From Gammaproteobacteria bacterium UBA2965 (GTDB lineage: Bacteria > Pseudomonadota > Gammaproteobacteria > Pseudomonadales > Azotimanducaceae), in NCBI GenBank assembly GCA_002348385.1, contig DEBD01000045.1, positions 27,540 through 91,539 of the forward strand: a stretch of DNA of 64,000 nt, written 5' to 3'. Both the position numbers and the translations under genes were made by a program. Below are positions 52,413-61,450 of this stretch, one piece after another (the first letter of the stretch is position 1; the number at the start of each line of letters is the position of its first letter). Under the pieces are notes generated by a model, which was given only the letters and a program-made list of their open reading frames with translations, did no database searches and had not been told where the DNA came from.

Positions 52413-53582
52413 ATGCCCGAGAACTTCGCCCTATATCTGCTGCTGGTCGTGGCCCTGGGTATTGGTTACCTGCTGGGGCGATGGGAACGAACAAGGCGAC
52501 GCACGCCGACCGCTAGTATCGGTCGCGACTACTTCCGCGGGCTCAACCGCCTGCTCAACGAGCGTCAGGATCAGGCCATCGACACCTTCATCGAGGCCAT
52601 TGCCTCAGACAGCGACACGGTGGATACCCAGCTGGTGCTCGGCAGCCTGGTCAGGCGTCGAGGTGAGGTAGACCAGGCCATCCACATCCACCAGAACCTG
52701 CTGGCGCGGCCGGCGCTGTCGGCGAGTCATCGAACGCAGATCGAGCTAGAGCTGGCGCGCGACTATATGGCGGCGGGTCTGCTAGACCGCGCGGAAAATC
52801 TACTCTTGGAGCTGTTGGAGAGCGATACAGGCGCCAAGCACGCTGGGCTGGAAATGCTCGTGGAGATCTACCAGCGCGAGAGCGACTGGGCCCGGGCCGC
52901 CGAGATGGGCCAAAGGCTCATGCGCCACGACAAGTCGGTGCGTCGGAAACTGGCGCACTTTCAGTGCGAGCTGGCCCAGGCTGCGCTGGCCGAAGGTGAT
53001 CTGCGCCTTGCCCGCGAGCTGCTGGCAAAAGGGGCTGACGCCGATCCGAGCTGTGCGCGGGTAAACCTCATTGCGGCGCAAGTGGAACTGGCTGCAAAAC
53101 GCTATCGGGAGGTGAAGCGGCGGCTGAAGCAGGTGCGCGCCCAGGACCCCGAGCTGGTGGGCGAAACCCTGGATCTATATCGGCAGGCCTGCGCCGGGCA
53201 GGCGGACGAGGCGGACTATCGTAAGTATCTCAACGCCTGTCTGGCCGACGCACCCCTGCCGCGCGTGGTGGAGGCGCTGGCGGACCATCTGGAGCGCGAG
53301 CAGGACGCCCAGAAGGCGCGCCGTTTCGTAATCGACCAGCTCAGCTGCCTGCCCAGTCTGGGTGGTTTCGTCATGCTGCTCGACCGGCTGCAGCGCGACG
53401 AAGAAGCCCTGCAGATGGAAGAACTGGCTTCGCTGCGCCGCTGCGCGCAATCGTTGCTGTCGGAGCAATCCAGCTATCGTTGCAACGAGTGCGGCTACAG
53501 CGGCCACTCCCTGCTGTGGATGTGTCCCAGCTGCCGTAACTGGGGCAGCGTCAAACCCATCGTCAATCGCGCCGCCGACTAG
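52413..53582 (+). CDS. lapB: Lipopolysaccharide assembly protein B
   Basis: LapB is an inner-membrane TPR scaffold that controls LpxC degradation. An N-terminal membrane anchor (LYLLLVVALGIGYLLGRW) precedes nine or so TPR-like helix pairs, and a C-terminal rubredoxin-type zinc knuckle (YRCNECGYSGHSLLWMCPSCRNWGSV). 389 residues, matching the family. Confidence 0.93.
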   Translation: MPENFALYLLLVVALGIGYLLGRWERTRRRTPTASIGRDYFRGLNRLLNERQDQAIDTFIEAIASDSDTVDTQLVLGSLVRRRGEVDQAIHIHQNLLARPALSASHRTQIELELARDYMAAGLLDRAENLLLELLESDTGAKHAGLEMLVEIYQRESDWARAAEMGQRLMRHDKSVRRKLAHFQCELAQAALAEGDLRLARELLAKGADADPSCARVNLIAAQVELAAKRYREVKRRLKQVRAQDPELVGETLDLYRQACAGQADEADYRKYLNACLADAPLPRVVEALADHLEREQDAQKARRFVIDQLSCLPSLGGFVMLLDRLQRDEEALQMEELASLRRCAQSLLSEQSSYRCNECGYSGHSLLWMCPSCRNWGSVKPIVNRAAD

Positions 53583-53613
53583 CGCCGCGGGCTTACACCA
53601 TACGACGACGGGG

Positions 53614-53631
53614 GCCGGCAGTGCTGCCGGC
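53614..53631 (+). terminator. Strong hairpin after lapB
   Basis: GCCGGCA-gtgc-TGCCGGC, a perfect 7-bp stem with a four-base loop, 32 bases past lapB. GACGAC (before) and GTCGTC (near 53675) could pair outside it. No T-run, so termination is uncertain. Confidence 0.35.
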
Positions 53632-53702
53632 GATGTCTGCTTATCCGCCGTTCGGCCACTGCCTACCATCTGTCGTCTTCGCAAAAACGTAAAGGAGTGA
53701 AA

Positions 53703-54071
53703 ATGGCGGCGATTAGTGTGGATTGGGTAGCGGGTGGTTGGCAGGCGGCCGGGAATGAGAGACGTTGGTGGCAGCGCCTGACCGGGCCCGGGGCGTATCG
53801 GGGCTGGGTAATGCGCGGCCTTTTGTGCGCCGGCTTGTTGCTGGCAGGCCTGGTTCAGGCCGACGAGCCCCAGGTGGTGAACATCAACAGCGCAGACGCC
53901 ACAACCCTGGCTCAGGTGCTCGACGGCGTGGGCCTCAGTCGGGCCCAGGCCATCATCGACTACCGCGACCGGCACGGCGACTTTCGTGACGCATACGAAC
54001 TGGCCAACATCAAGGGCATCGGTGAGCGTACCGTGGAGCAGAACGAGCACAGGATTCTGCTAGCGGACTGA
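53703..54071 (+). CDS. ComEA-type helix-hairpin-helix protein
   Basis: The C-terminal part VNINSADATTLAQVLDGVGLSRAQAIIDYRDRHGDF...IKGIGERTVE is the HhH DNA-binding domain of ComEA. ATG 53703 follows AAGGAG by five bases but adds a ~36-residue N-terminal lead; an inner ATG at 53811 would start directly at a signal peptide (RGLLCAGLLLAGLVQA). The gene is beside wbpL/wbpM in Pseudomonas too. It may bind DNA at the envelope. Confidence 0.8.
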   Translation: MAAISVDWVAGGWQAAGNERRWWQRLTGPGAYRGWVMRGLLCAGLLLAGLVQADEPQVVNINSADATTLAQVLDGVGLSRAQAIIDYRDRHGDFRDAYELANIKGIGERTVEQNEHRILLAD

Positions 54072-54081
54072 GCCTGCCGGG

Positions 54082-54105
54082 CTGGGTCCGGCGCGCCGGG
54101 CCCAG
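54082..54105 (+). terminator. Palindromic hairpin after comEA
   Basis: CTGGGTCCGGCG and CGCCGGGCCCAG pair over 12 positions with one T-G pair. The sequence continues CTTCCCCC, a weak tail. Terminator candidate before the glycosyltransferase locus. Confidence 0.4.
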
Positions 54106-54249
54106 CTTCCCCCAGCGCCGATTTCGTTGTCCGTATCGACCGGAGTGTAGGCCCAAATACCTGTCGGACACGTTAGAATATGCGCCATTGCGTATAGAGC
54201 ACCTGCAATGCCGACCGCGCGGACGCTGGCGCCCTACGGGCGTAAGTGA

Positions 54250-55371
54250 GTGAAGATTCTCTTCGTCGTTAATGAAGGCAACTTTTTTCTCTCCCATCGG
54301 CTAGCGCTTGCAACCGAAGCCCAACGCCGGGGCCTGGAGGTGGGCGTGGTCTGCGCTACCGGTACGGGAGAAGACAACGTGCGGCGTGCGGGCATCTCGG
54401 CAATCGGCGTGCCGCTGTCGCGTAGCGGCTTGAATCCCATAGAAGAGCTGCGCTCGCTGCGTGCTCTGTCCCGAGTCTATCGCGACCAGCAGCCAGACAT
54501 CGTGCACCACGTGACCATCAAGCCCGTGCTGTACGGAACCACTGCCGCGCGTTGGAGCGGCGTGCCTGCAGTGGTGAACGCGGTGCCCGGCATGGGGTTC
54601 GTTTTTACCGGCCAGGGACTTTGGGCGGCCATTCGGCGCGGCTTCGTCCGGGTGCTGTACCGGCTGGCGATGAACCACCCCAACATGCAGGTGATCTTCC
54701 AGAATTCAGAAGACATGCAGGGTTTTCTGCAAAGCGCCACCGTCGACCGGGCGCACGCTACGCTCATTCGCGGCTCCGGCGTGGATCTGGAACAGTTTGC
54801 CTACACCGAGGAACCCGAAGCTCCCATCACGTTTCTGTTGGTGGGGCGCATGCTGCGCGATAAGGGGGTGGCTGAGTTCGTTGCCGCAGCGCAGGGTGTG
54901 CGGCGAACCCATCCCGAGTGGCGCTTTCGTCTGGCCGGCGACGTGGATCCGGGCAATCCGGCCTCGCTCACCCATGCGCAGATGATGGCCTGGCATCGCG
55001 CGGGCGACGTGGACTGGCTCGGTCACTGCGAGGATGTGGCCGCACAGATGCGCGCCGCGCACGTTGTCTGCCTGCCTTCCTACCGCGAGGGCCTGCCTAA
55101 GACTTTGCTCGAAGCAGCGGCCTGCGGCCGCGCCATGATTGCCTCTGACATCGCCGGTTGCCGAGAGGTGCTGCGCGACCGTGTCAACGGGCTCATGGTG
55201 CCGCCCCGCACGGTGGAACCCCTGACTCGGGCAATGCTCACGCTGGGAGAGGATCCGGCGCTGCGGGAGCGATTCCGGCGCACCTCCCGGGAGAAAGCCG
55301 AAGCGGTGTTTTCCGTGCAAGACGTGGTGCGGCATACGTTCCGTGTGTATGACCAACTGCTCCCCCAATGA
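54250..55371 (+). CDS. GT4-family glycosyltransferase (lipopolysaccharide locus)
   Basis: GT-B fold glycosyltransferase with an N-terminal acceptor domain (NEGNFFLSHRLALATEA) and a C-terminal nucleotide-sugar domain (FLLVGRMLRDKGVAEF, CLPSYREGLPKTLLEAAACGRAMIASDIAGCREV with the EAAACG E-x7-E). It resembles second-step O-antigen transferases such as WbpT/PglA. GTG at 54250 gives 373 residues; four-base overlap with the epimerase gene. Confidence 0.85.
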   Translation: MKILFVVNEGNFFLSHRLALATEAQRRGLEVGVVCATGTGEDNVRRAGISAIGVPLSRSGLNPIEELRSLRALSRVYRDQQPDIVHHVTIKPVLYGTTAARWSGVPAVVNAVPGMGFVFTGQGLWAAIRRGFVRVLYRLAMNHPNMQVIFQNSEDMQGFLQSATVDRAHATLIRGSGVDLEQFAYTEEPEAPITFLLVGRMLRDKGVAEFVAAAQGVRRTHPEWRFRLAGDVDPGNPASLTHAQMMAWHRAGDVDWLGHCEDVAAQMRAAHVVCLPSYREGLPKTLLEAAACGRAMIASDIAGCREVLRDRVNGLMVPPRTVEPLTRAMLTLGEDPALRERFRRTSREKAEAVFSVQDVVRHTFRVYDQLLPQ

Positions 55372-56303
55372 GTGCGGCTGCGCGTACGGCAGTGATCACC
55401 GGGGCCAACGGCTTCGTGGGCAGCCATCTGTGCGCGGAGCTCGCCAGGCTTGGCTGGGAGGTGCGGGTGATCAGCCGCGGGCTCGCGCCGGCCGGGGCCC
55501 ATCGCCCGGACGTGGATCTGTTCAGCAACGGTGATGCACTGAGCGCGGCAATGGCCGGTGCGGATACCCTGTTTCACCTGGCGGGCATTGCTCACGAGCG
55601 GGTGCCGGCTACGGAGCTCGACGCGCTTAACCGCCTGAATGTAGACACGACTATCCGCCTGCTGGCGGCGGCGGACATAGCTGGAGTGCCGCAGATGGTC
55701 TGGTTGAGCAGTATCAAAGTATTGGGAGATGTCAGCCATCGGCCGTTGCGGCCCAACGATCCGTATCAGCCGGGAGACGCATACGCGCGCAGCAAAGTGC
55801 GCGCCGAGCAGGCGTTGCAGGATCATCCGGCGCGCACCACCCATGTGGCCGTGGTGCGTCCGCCCCTGGTATACGGCAGTGGTGTGCGTGGCAACTTCCG
55901 CGCGCTGATGGACTGGGTTGCCAGGGGCGTGCCGCTGCCACTGCGGCGCGCGTCGAGTCCGCGCAGCATGGTGGGGGTAGGCAACCTGTGCAGCTTGCTG
56001 GTGCGCCTGGGCGAACCGCGCTCCGGCATCTTTCATGTGGCCGACGGGGATGATCTCAGTGTGGCCGATCTGGTGGAGCGCATGAGCCAGGCGTTCGGCC
56101 GGTCGTCGCGACTATGGTCGGCACCACCCGGGACCATTGCCTTGCTGGCCCAGCTAGCCAGACGCCCGGGCCTATACTCGCGCTTGTTTCATCCGCTGCA
56201 GGTGGATCAAAGTGAGACTGCCGAAGCGTTGGACTGGCGCCCGCCCCACAGTGTGGCGTGGCAAATGCAGGAGACCGTGTCGTGGTTTCGAGCGCAGCGC
56301 TGA
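55368..56303 (+). CDS. NAD-dependent sugar epimerase/dehydratase (WbpV/WbpK-like)
   Basis: Extended SDR with GANGFVGSHLCAEL, FHLAGIAHE, WLSSIKVLGD (Ser), YARSK (Tyr-x-x-x-Lys), and VVRPPLVYGSGV. It would act on a UDP- or GDP-bound hexose; WbpV-type enzymes make or reduce a 4-keto sugar (UDP-QuiNAc/FucNAc routes). 311 residues. Works logically with WbpM and WbpL in the same transcript. Confidence 0.82.
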   Translation: MSAAARTAVITGANGFVGSHLCAELARLGWEVRVISRGLAPAGAHRPDVDLFSNGDALSAAMAGADTLFHLAGIAHERVPATELDALNRLNVDTTIRLLAAADIAGVPQMVWLSSIKVLGDVSHRPLRPNDPYQPGDAYARSKVRAEQALQDHPARTTHVAVVRPPLVYGSGVRGNFRALMDWVARGVPLPLRRASSPRSMVGVGNLCSLLVRLGEPRSGIFHVADGDDLSVADLVERMSQAFGRSSRLWSAPPGTIALLAQLARRPGLYSRLFHPLQVDQSETAEALDWRPPHSVAWQMQETVSWFRAQR

Positions 56304-57280
56304 TTTATCTGCTGGTGGGCTTCGTGGGTGGGCTCGCGGTGGAGTTCTTCATTATCCGCGCCAGCGTGAGCATTCGCCTGTTGGCCCACCCCAACGAGCG
56401 CAGCTTCCACACGGTGCCCACGCCCACCGCCGGTGGCCTTGCCTTCGTTATCCCTGTGCTCGCGTTCGTGGCGCTGGTAGCCATGGAGCGGGTGCTGCTG
56501 GCCCAGGGGCTGTTTGCGGGTGCTGCGCTGCTGGCGTTGGTGAGTTTGTGGGACGACATTCGTGAGCTTCCCTCGGCGTTGCGCTTTGGTTGTCAGGTCG
56601 TGGCAGTGGCGGCCGTGGTGTGGACCTTGCAGCTGCCCTGGCACTGGGTGTGGGTGGGTCTGATCGCCCTGGGCCTGCTGTGGCACCTGAATCTGTTCAA
56701 TTTCATGGACGGCATCGATGGCATTGCCGGGGTCCAGTGCCTGCTTTTTTGCGCCGGCGCGCAGCTGCTCACCGGTGGCATGTCAGGCTGGATGGGCGAC
56801 GTGATGTGGCTGCTCATGGGGGGCGTGCTGGGGTTCCTCGTGTACAATTGGCCGCCCGCGAAGATATTCATGGGCGATGTTGGCAGCGCATTCCTGGGGC
56901 TGTTGCTCAGCCTTATGGTGGTGGATCTGTGGGCGACCGGGCACCTGCCGTTGGTGGCTTCTTTGATACTTCTTGCCGGGTTCTGGTTTGACGCCACTTA
57001 TACCCTGTGTGTGAGAATGATCACCGGTCAGGCCTTCACCCAGGCCCATCGTAGTCACCTTTATCAGCAGGTGGCAGATCGTAAGGGGCACCGGTGGACC
57101 ACCACGGTCTTCTTGCTGTTCGGCGTGGTCTGGCTGTTGCCGCTGGCATGGCTGGCGGTGCAGCTGCCTGATTTTGGATATATATGGCTGGCGGCCGCCG
57201 TGGCGCCGCTGGCCGTGGCGGCGGTGGTATTCAGGGCCGGCATTCGGCCTAACCTCATGGAAGACGAGCAGTATGAATAG
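56282..57280 (+). CDS. wbpL: Undecaprenyl-phosphate glycosyl-1-phosphate transferase (WbpL-like)
   Basis: MraY/WecA-family membrane enzyme that starts lipid-linked glycan synthesis. About ten membrane helices; signatures HPNERSFHTVPTPTAGG, NFMDGIDGIAG (catalytic Asp) and FMGDVGSAFLG, plus the HRSHLYQ loop. GTG at 56282 is chosen because AGGAGA lies seven bases upstream. 332 residues. It overlaps the end of the epimerase gene in another frame and the wbpM start by eight bases. Confidence 0.87.
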   Translation: MVSSAALIYLLVGFVGGLAVEFFIIRASVSIRLLAHPNERSFHTVPTPTAGGLAFVIPVLAFVALVAMERVLLAQGLFAGAALLALVSLWDDIRELPSALRFGCQVVAVAAVVWTLQLPWHWVWVGLIALGLLWHLNLFNFMDGIDGIAGVQCLLFCAGAQLLTGGMSGWMGDVMWLLMGGVLGFLVYNWPPAKIFMGDVGSAFLGLLLSLMVVDLWATGHLPLVASLILLAGFWFDATYTLCVRMITGQAFTQAHRSHLYQQVADRKGHRWTTTVFLLFGVVWLLPLAWLAVQLPDFGYIWLAAAVAPLAVAAVVFRAGIRPNLMEDEQYE

Positions 57281-59222
57281 GATCAGCGCCAGCTTCGAGT
57301 CTGCCATTCATCGGCTGTCCCGCCGCAAAAAGCAGCTCATTGCCGTAACGGTGGATTTCATCGCGCTGCCTGTGGCGTTGTGGACGGCGCTGGCGTTGCG
57401 ACTGGGCGAGTGGAATCCCGACGCCATCAAGTTCTGGCCCGCCTTCGTGGTGAGCGCCCTGATCTGCATTCCTGTATTCACTGGCCTGGGCCTGTATCGT
57501 CACGTGGTGCGACACATGGGCAACCGGGCCATGCTGGCGGTGCTCAAAGGCGCGACCATTACCGCCATTGTGGTCACTGCGGTTGCCTACATGGTGCCGC
57601 TAACCGGTTTCCCGCGCTCGGTCCCGATCATATTCTGGCTGCTCACCCTGCTCTACGTGAGTGGCACCCGATTTACGCTTCGCGCCTACTACCAGTGGCT
57701 GCAGCGCCGGCTGCACTCCCGCGAGTCGGTGTTCATCTACGGGGCCCGATCCCGCGGGGCGGAGTTGGCGCGCCTGTTGCGCCAGCAGGGCGACTTCGAG
57801 CCGGTGGCTTTTTTCGACGATGAGAAGTCGCTGCAAAAGCGCATGATCGACGGCCTGTACGTCTACGCGCCGCGCCACCTGGAGAAGATGCTGCAGGAGA
57901 CCAACGTGCACGAGGTGTTCATTGCCGTGAACTCCGACGCCGCAGAAGAACGCCGGCGCATCATCGAGTTCCTTGAGCCCTATGGCGTTCGCGTGCGCCT
58001 CATTCCAGACATCGTGGAGATCACCTCGGGCCGCCAGAGCGTGGCGAATATCCGCGACGTGCAGCTGGAAGACCTTTTGGGCAGGGATCAGGTGGATCCG
58101 CTGGAGCACCTGCTGCGCGGCTCCGTTTCCGGCCGCAACGTGATGGTCACCGGCGCTGGCGGCTCTATCGGCTCCGAGCTGTGTCGCCAGATCGCGCGCC
58201 AGGAACCCCGTCTGCTGATTCTGTTGGATCAGTCAGAGTTCGGCCTGTTTCAGGTGCAGCGCGACCTGAAAGCCATAGTGGGCAACGAAGAGCTGTCTAC
58301 GCCCGTTGTACCGGTGCTGGGCTCGGTGACCAACGGCGCGCTCATGCAGCGCACCCTGGAGACCTATCAGGTCGACACCGTGTACCACGCGGCCGCGTAC
58401 AAACACGTGGGGTTGGTGGAAGACAACGTCATCCAGGGCCTGAAGAACAACACCTTCGGCACCCTCTACGCGGCCCAGGCTGCCATCGATGCCGGTGTCG
58501 ACGACTTCATTCTAATCTCCACCGACAAAGCCGTGCGCACCACCAGCGTGATGGGTGCCAGCAAGCGTCTGGCAGAGATGGTGCTGCAGGCGCTGCAGGA
58601 GCAGTCCGAGCAGACGCGCTTTTCCATGGTGCGCTTCGGCAACGTGCTGGGCTCGTCGGGTTCGGTGGTACCCCTGTTTCTGGAGCAGATTGACGAGGGT
58701 GGCCCGGTGACCGTGACCCATGCTGACGTCACACGCTACTTCATGACCATTCCCGAAGCGGCCCAGCTGGTGCTGCAGGCGGCCAGCATGGCGAAGGGGG
58801 GCGACGTGTTCCTGCTCGACATGGGCAAGCCGGTAAGGATCATGGAGCTGGCCGAGCGGATGATCCGGCTCAAGGGCTACGAGCTGCGCGATACCCACAA
58901 TCCCAACGGCGACATCGAGATTCGCATCACTGGTCTCAAGCCCGGCGAGAAGCTGCACGAGGAGCTGCTGGTGGGTGAGGATGTGACCGGCACCGATCAC
59001 CGCAAGATCATGCGTGCCGAAGAGGGCTTCGTGTCCTGGCCGGAGCTGCGTGGTGCGCTCATCACCTTGGAGCAGGCCTGCGACTCGTTCGACTACGAGG
59101 CCATTAAGCAGTTTATCGAGGGTCTGGTGGAAGGTGCCGACCTGGAGAGTCAGCTGGGTGGGCTGTCCGCCTCGTCAGACGCTGTGAACCAGCCGGCTCA
59201 GCAGGACGAAAGTTCCAGCTAG
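57273..59222 (+). CDS. wbpM: WbpM/CapD-type UDP-GlcNAc 4,6-dehydratase
   Basis: The large form of C6 dehydratase: N-terminal membrane domain of about four helices, a soluble CoA-binding-like region, and a C-terminal extended SDR domain. SDR blocks: TGAGGSIGSELCRQI, YHAAAYKHV, ISTDKAV, VMGASKR (Met-Lys instead of Tyr-Lys, typical of WbpM). It makes UDP-4-keto-6-deoxy-GlcNAc. 649 residues. ATG 57273. Confidence 0.93.
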   Translation: MNRISASFESAIHRLSRRKKQLIAVTVDFIALPVALWTALALRLGEWNPDAIKFWPAFVVSALICIPVFTGLGLYRHVVRHMGNRAMLAVLKGATITAIVVTAVAYMVPLTGFPRSVPIIFWLLTLLYVSGTRFTLRAYYQWLQRRLHSRESVFIYGARSRGAELARLLRQQGDFEPVAFFDDEKSLQKRMIDGLYVYAPRHLEKMLQETNVHEVFIAVNSDAAEERRRIIEFLEPYGVRVRLIPDIVEITSGRQSVANIRDVQLEDLLGRDQVDPLEHLLRGSVSGRNVMVTGAGGSIGSELCRQIARQEPRLLILLDQSEFGLFQVQRDLKAIVGNEELSTPVVPVLGSVTNGALMQRTLETYQVDTVYHAAAYKHVGLVEDNVIQGLKNNTFGTLYAAQAAIDAGVDDFILISTDKAVRTTSVMGASKRLAEMVLQALQEQSEQTRFSMVRFGNVLGSSGSVVPLFLEQIDEGGPVTVTHADVTRYFMTIPEAAQLVLQAASMAKGGDVFLLDMGKPVRIMELAERMIRLKGYELRDTHNPNGDIEIRITGLKPGEKLHEELLVGEDVTGTDHRKIMRAEEGFVSWPELRGALITLEQACDSFDYEAIKQFIEGLVEGADLESQLGGLSASSDAVNQPAQQDESSS

Positions 59223-59229
59223 CTCGCTA

Positions 59230-59262
59230 GGAGCGCGACCGCACAATGCTTAGGGTCGCTCC
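59230..59262 (+). terminator. Hairpin after wbpM
   Basis: GGAGCG and CGCTCC (with ACC/GGT extending the stem past a small bulge) enclose about 13 bases, eight bases past the wbpM stop. A second short CCCG/CGGG stem with TTTT follows at 59359-59380. Likely end of the LPS transcript. Confidence 0.35.
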
Positions 59263-59389
59263 CCACGACACCGTGCTGACAGCGTCTTGTTGGGGCGTGG
59301 GTGTTGCCTTCGACTTGCCAACTTCATGAGGTTATTCGAGCTACACGTGCAATCAACTCCCGGCTTAACGGGCCTCTTTTCCGATCGCG

Positions 59390-60853
59390 CTAGCCGCCAG
59401 CTGCGCCCCTGCCCGCGATGCGCCCGAACACAGCCCCGGAAGTGAGACCGGTACCCCCGGGATAGTTGAAATAGAACAGCCCGCCCACCAGCTCGCCGGC
59501 AGCGAACAAGCCCGGAATGGGCGTGCCGTCCTGAGCGATGACGCGGGCCTGGGCATCTACGTGCAGACCCCCGAAGGTAAACGTGATGCCGCAGGTGACG
59601 CCGTAGGCCTCGAAGGGCGGGGTGTCTAGCTTGTTGGCCCAGTTGGATTTGGGCAACGCCAGCCCACGTGTGCCACGACCGTCTTTGGCGGCCGGGTCGA
59701 AGGCAACGCTTGTGTCCACTGCTTTGTTGAACCCCGCTACCGTTTGCGCGAGTGCCGCGCCATTCATGCCGTCGATCTTTTCGGCCAGCGCCTCGATACT
59801 GTCGGCAGTGACCTTGGTGATTTCCCGAATGCGGTATTCGTCGCGCAGCAGGGGCGACACCTTAGCGTCGAACAGCTGCCAGGCCGTTTGAGACGGTTGC
59901 TTGAGAATCTCGGCGCCGTACTTGGCGTAGGTGTAGTTGCGGAAGTCGGCGCCTTCGTCCACGAAACGCGCTCCGTCCAGATTGACCAGAAGTCCCAGCG
60001 GATAGGAGTGTTTCTGAAAGCCGTCGCCCACCCCCAGTTCGCCGTACTCGGGCGCGTTCAGATCCCACGCCACAGCGTGGCAGCCTGAGAAGTGGCCGCG
60101 TGGGGCGGCGCCGATGTCCAAGGCCATCTGGATGCCGTCGCCGGTGTTGAAGCGGGTGCCACGCACCTTCGCCAGGTCCCACCCGGCGCCCAGGTAACGG
60201 GCGCGCCAGGTGGCGCTGGATTCGAACCCGCCGCAGGCCAGCACCACGGCGTCTGCCGGCAGCTCGTGCTCTTGGAGCCCGCTGCGTATGCGCACGCCGC
60301 TGATGCGGCCGCTCTCGGTCATCAGGCCCACGGCCCGGCTGTCGTAGCGGATCTCCACCCCGTGTTTCCGGGCGATGTTGGTGAGCGATTCCACCAGCCC
60401 CGGACCGCCGCCCCAGGCTTCTACCGTGAGCCCGCCCCAGAAACGCACGCGTCCGTCGACCTTATAGGACTGGCGCCCGTACAGGGGCAGAAAGCGCACC
60501 CCCAGGCCGCGCATCCAGCGTAGCGTTGCGTAGGAGTTGTCGATGAGGGTGCCGGCCAGCTCCGGGTCGGTGCGGTATTGAGTCACGCGGCCCAGGTCGT
60601 CGTAGAAGGCGTCGCGGGGGTAGGCGCCGAAGTCCGTTCGCTCGAGTTCTCCCGCTGCGAGATCCGGTATCAGGGCGCGCAGGTCGTCGGCACCGTCGTA
60701 CACTACGCGCATGGCGCCGGCGGTGAAGCGCGAGTTGCCGCCGGACAGCGCTTCGGGCGCGCGCTCCAGCACGGTGACCGACGCCCCTTGCTCGGCGGCG
60801 CTGATGGCCGCGCACAAGGCGGCGTTGCCAGCGCCGACCACCACCGTGCCCAT
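59390..60853 (-). CDS. tcuA: FAD-dependent tricarballylate dehydrogenase-like oxidoreductase
   Basis: Flavoprotein of the fumarate reductase/succinate dehydrogenase family. The N-terminal ADP-binding motif VVVGAGNAALCAAISAAEQGASV, GGNSRFTAGAMR, and the C-terminal GEL(V)GGLFYFNYPGGTGLTSGAVFGRIAG closely resemble TcuA. TcuA oxidises tricarballylate to cis-aconitate in Salmonella with TcuB passing electrons to quinone. No TcuB or TcuC gene is adjacent, so another FAD-dependent 3-ketosteroid-like substrate is possible. Confidence 0.78.
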   Translation of the reverse strand: MGTVVVGAGNAALCAAISAAEQGASVTVLERAPEALSGGNSRFTAGAMRVVYDGADDLRALIPDLAAGELERTDFGAYPRDAFYDDLGRVTQYRTDPELAGTLIDNSYATLRWMRGLGVRFLPLYGRQSYKVDGRVRFWGGLTVEAWGGGPGLVESLTNIARKHGVEIRYDSRAVGLMTESGRISGVRIRSGLQEHELPADAVVLACGGFESSATWRARYLGAGWDLAKVRGTRFNTGDGIQMALDIGAAPRGHFSGCHAVAWDLNAPEYGELGVGDGFQKHSYPLGLLVNLDGARFVDEGADFRNYTYAKYGAEILKQPSQTAWQLFDAKVSPLLRDEYRIREITKVTADSIEALAEKIDGMNGAALAQTVAGFNKAVDTSVAFDPAAKDGRGTRGLALPKSNWANKLDTPPFEAYGVTCGITFTFGGLHVDAQARVIAQDGTPIPGLFAAGELVGGLFYFNYPGGTGLTSGAVFGRIAGRGAAGG

Positions 60854-60946
60854 TTGCTCTGATCCATCTCAGCCCGTAGGCTGGCCAGGTTATCACGGCA
60901 GGGCCCCATGCAGCGGGGCTTGTCGAGGGAGCAGACGGGGGTGCGA

Positions 60947-61450
60947 ATGGTGGTGGCAGGACGTTGGTTGGGTGTAGCAGTGCTGTGTTGGCTGGGCGGC
61001 TGCGCCGGCAGCGTGGTGCTGGACCCGAATCCGCCCCAGGGCTTTCGACTCGATGGGGAATGGCTGCTGGATCCGCTAGGCAGCGATCCGGCGCCCAGGC
61101 GCCGGGCACTGCGGCAGCGTGGCTTCAGCATTGCCATGGCGGCCCAGGACTTCCCCGTGATCCGCACCCGTCGCATGCTCATCGAGGAAAGTCCTGATTC
61201 CGTGGGTATCGAGTACGACGGTGGGGTGTATCGAGACCTCAGCTGGGGCGTGCGGCGCCGGGGTCTGTGGGAAGTGAATGCGGGTTGGGAAGAGGGGCGA
61301 CTGTTGATCCTGTCCGAGGCCGCTGACGCCCGCGCCAGAGAAACCGTGACCCTTTCCGACGGCGGCAGGCGCATGTTGGTAGAGGTGAAATTGAACGCCG
61401 GCGGTCAGACGCTGGAAGTGGTTCGGGTTTTTATTCGTCAGTCTCGCTGA
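60947..61450 (+). CDS. Predicted lipoprotein of unknown function
   Basis: The N-terminus RWLGVAVLCWLGGCAGS is a lipoprotein signal with a lipobox LGGC; residue after Cys is Ala, so outer-membrane sorting is likely. The rest is a beta-rich ~150-residue domain (VGIEYDGGVYRDLSWGVRRRGLWEV..). I do not recognise a family. I chose ATG at 60947. The last 20 bases overlap the convergent TPR gene. Confidence 0.72.
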   Translation: MVVAGRWLGVAVLCWLGGCAGSVVLDPNPPQGFRLDGEWLLDPLGSDPAPRRRALRQRGFSIAMAAQDFPVIRTRRMLIEESPDSVGIEYDGGVYRDLSWGVRRRGLWEVNAGWEEGRLLILSEAADARARETVTLSDGGRRMLVEVKLNAGGQTLEVVRVFIRQSR

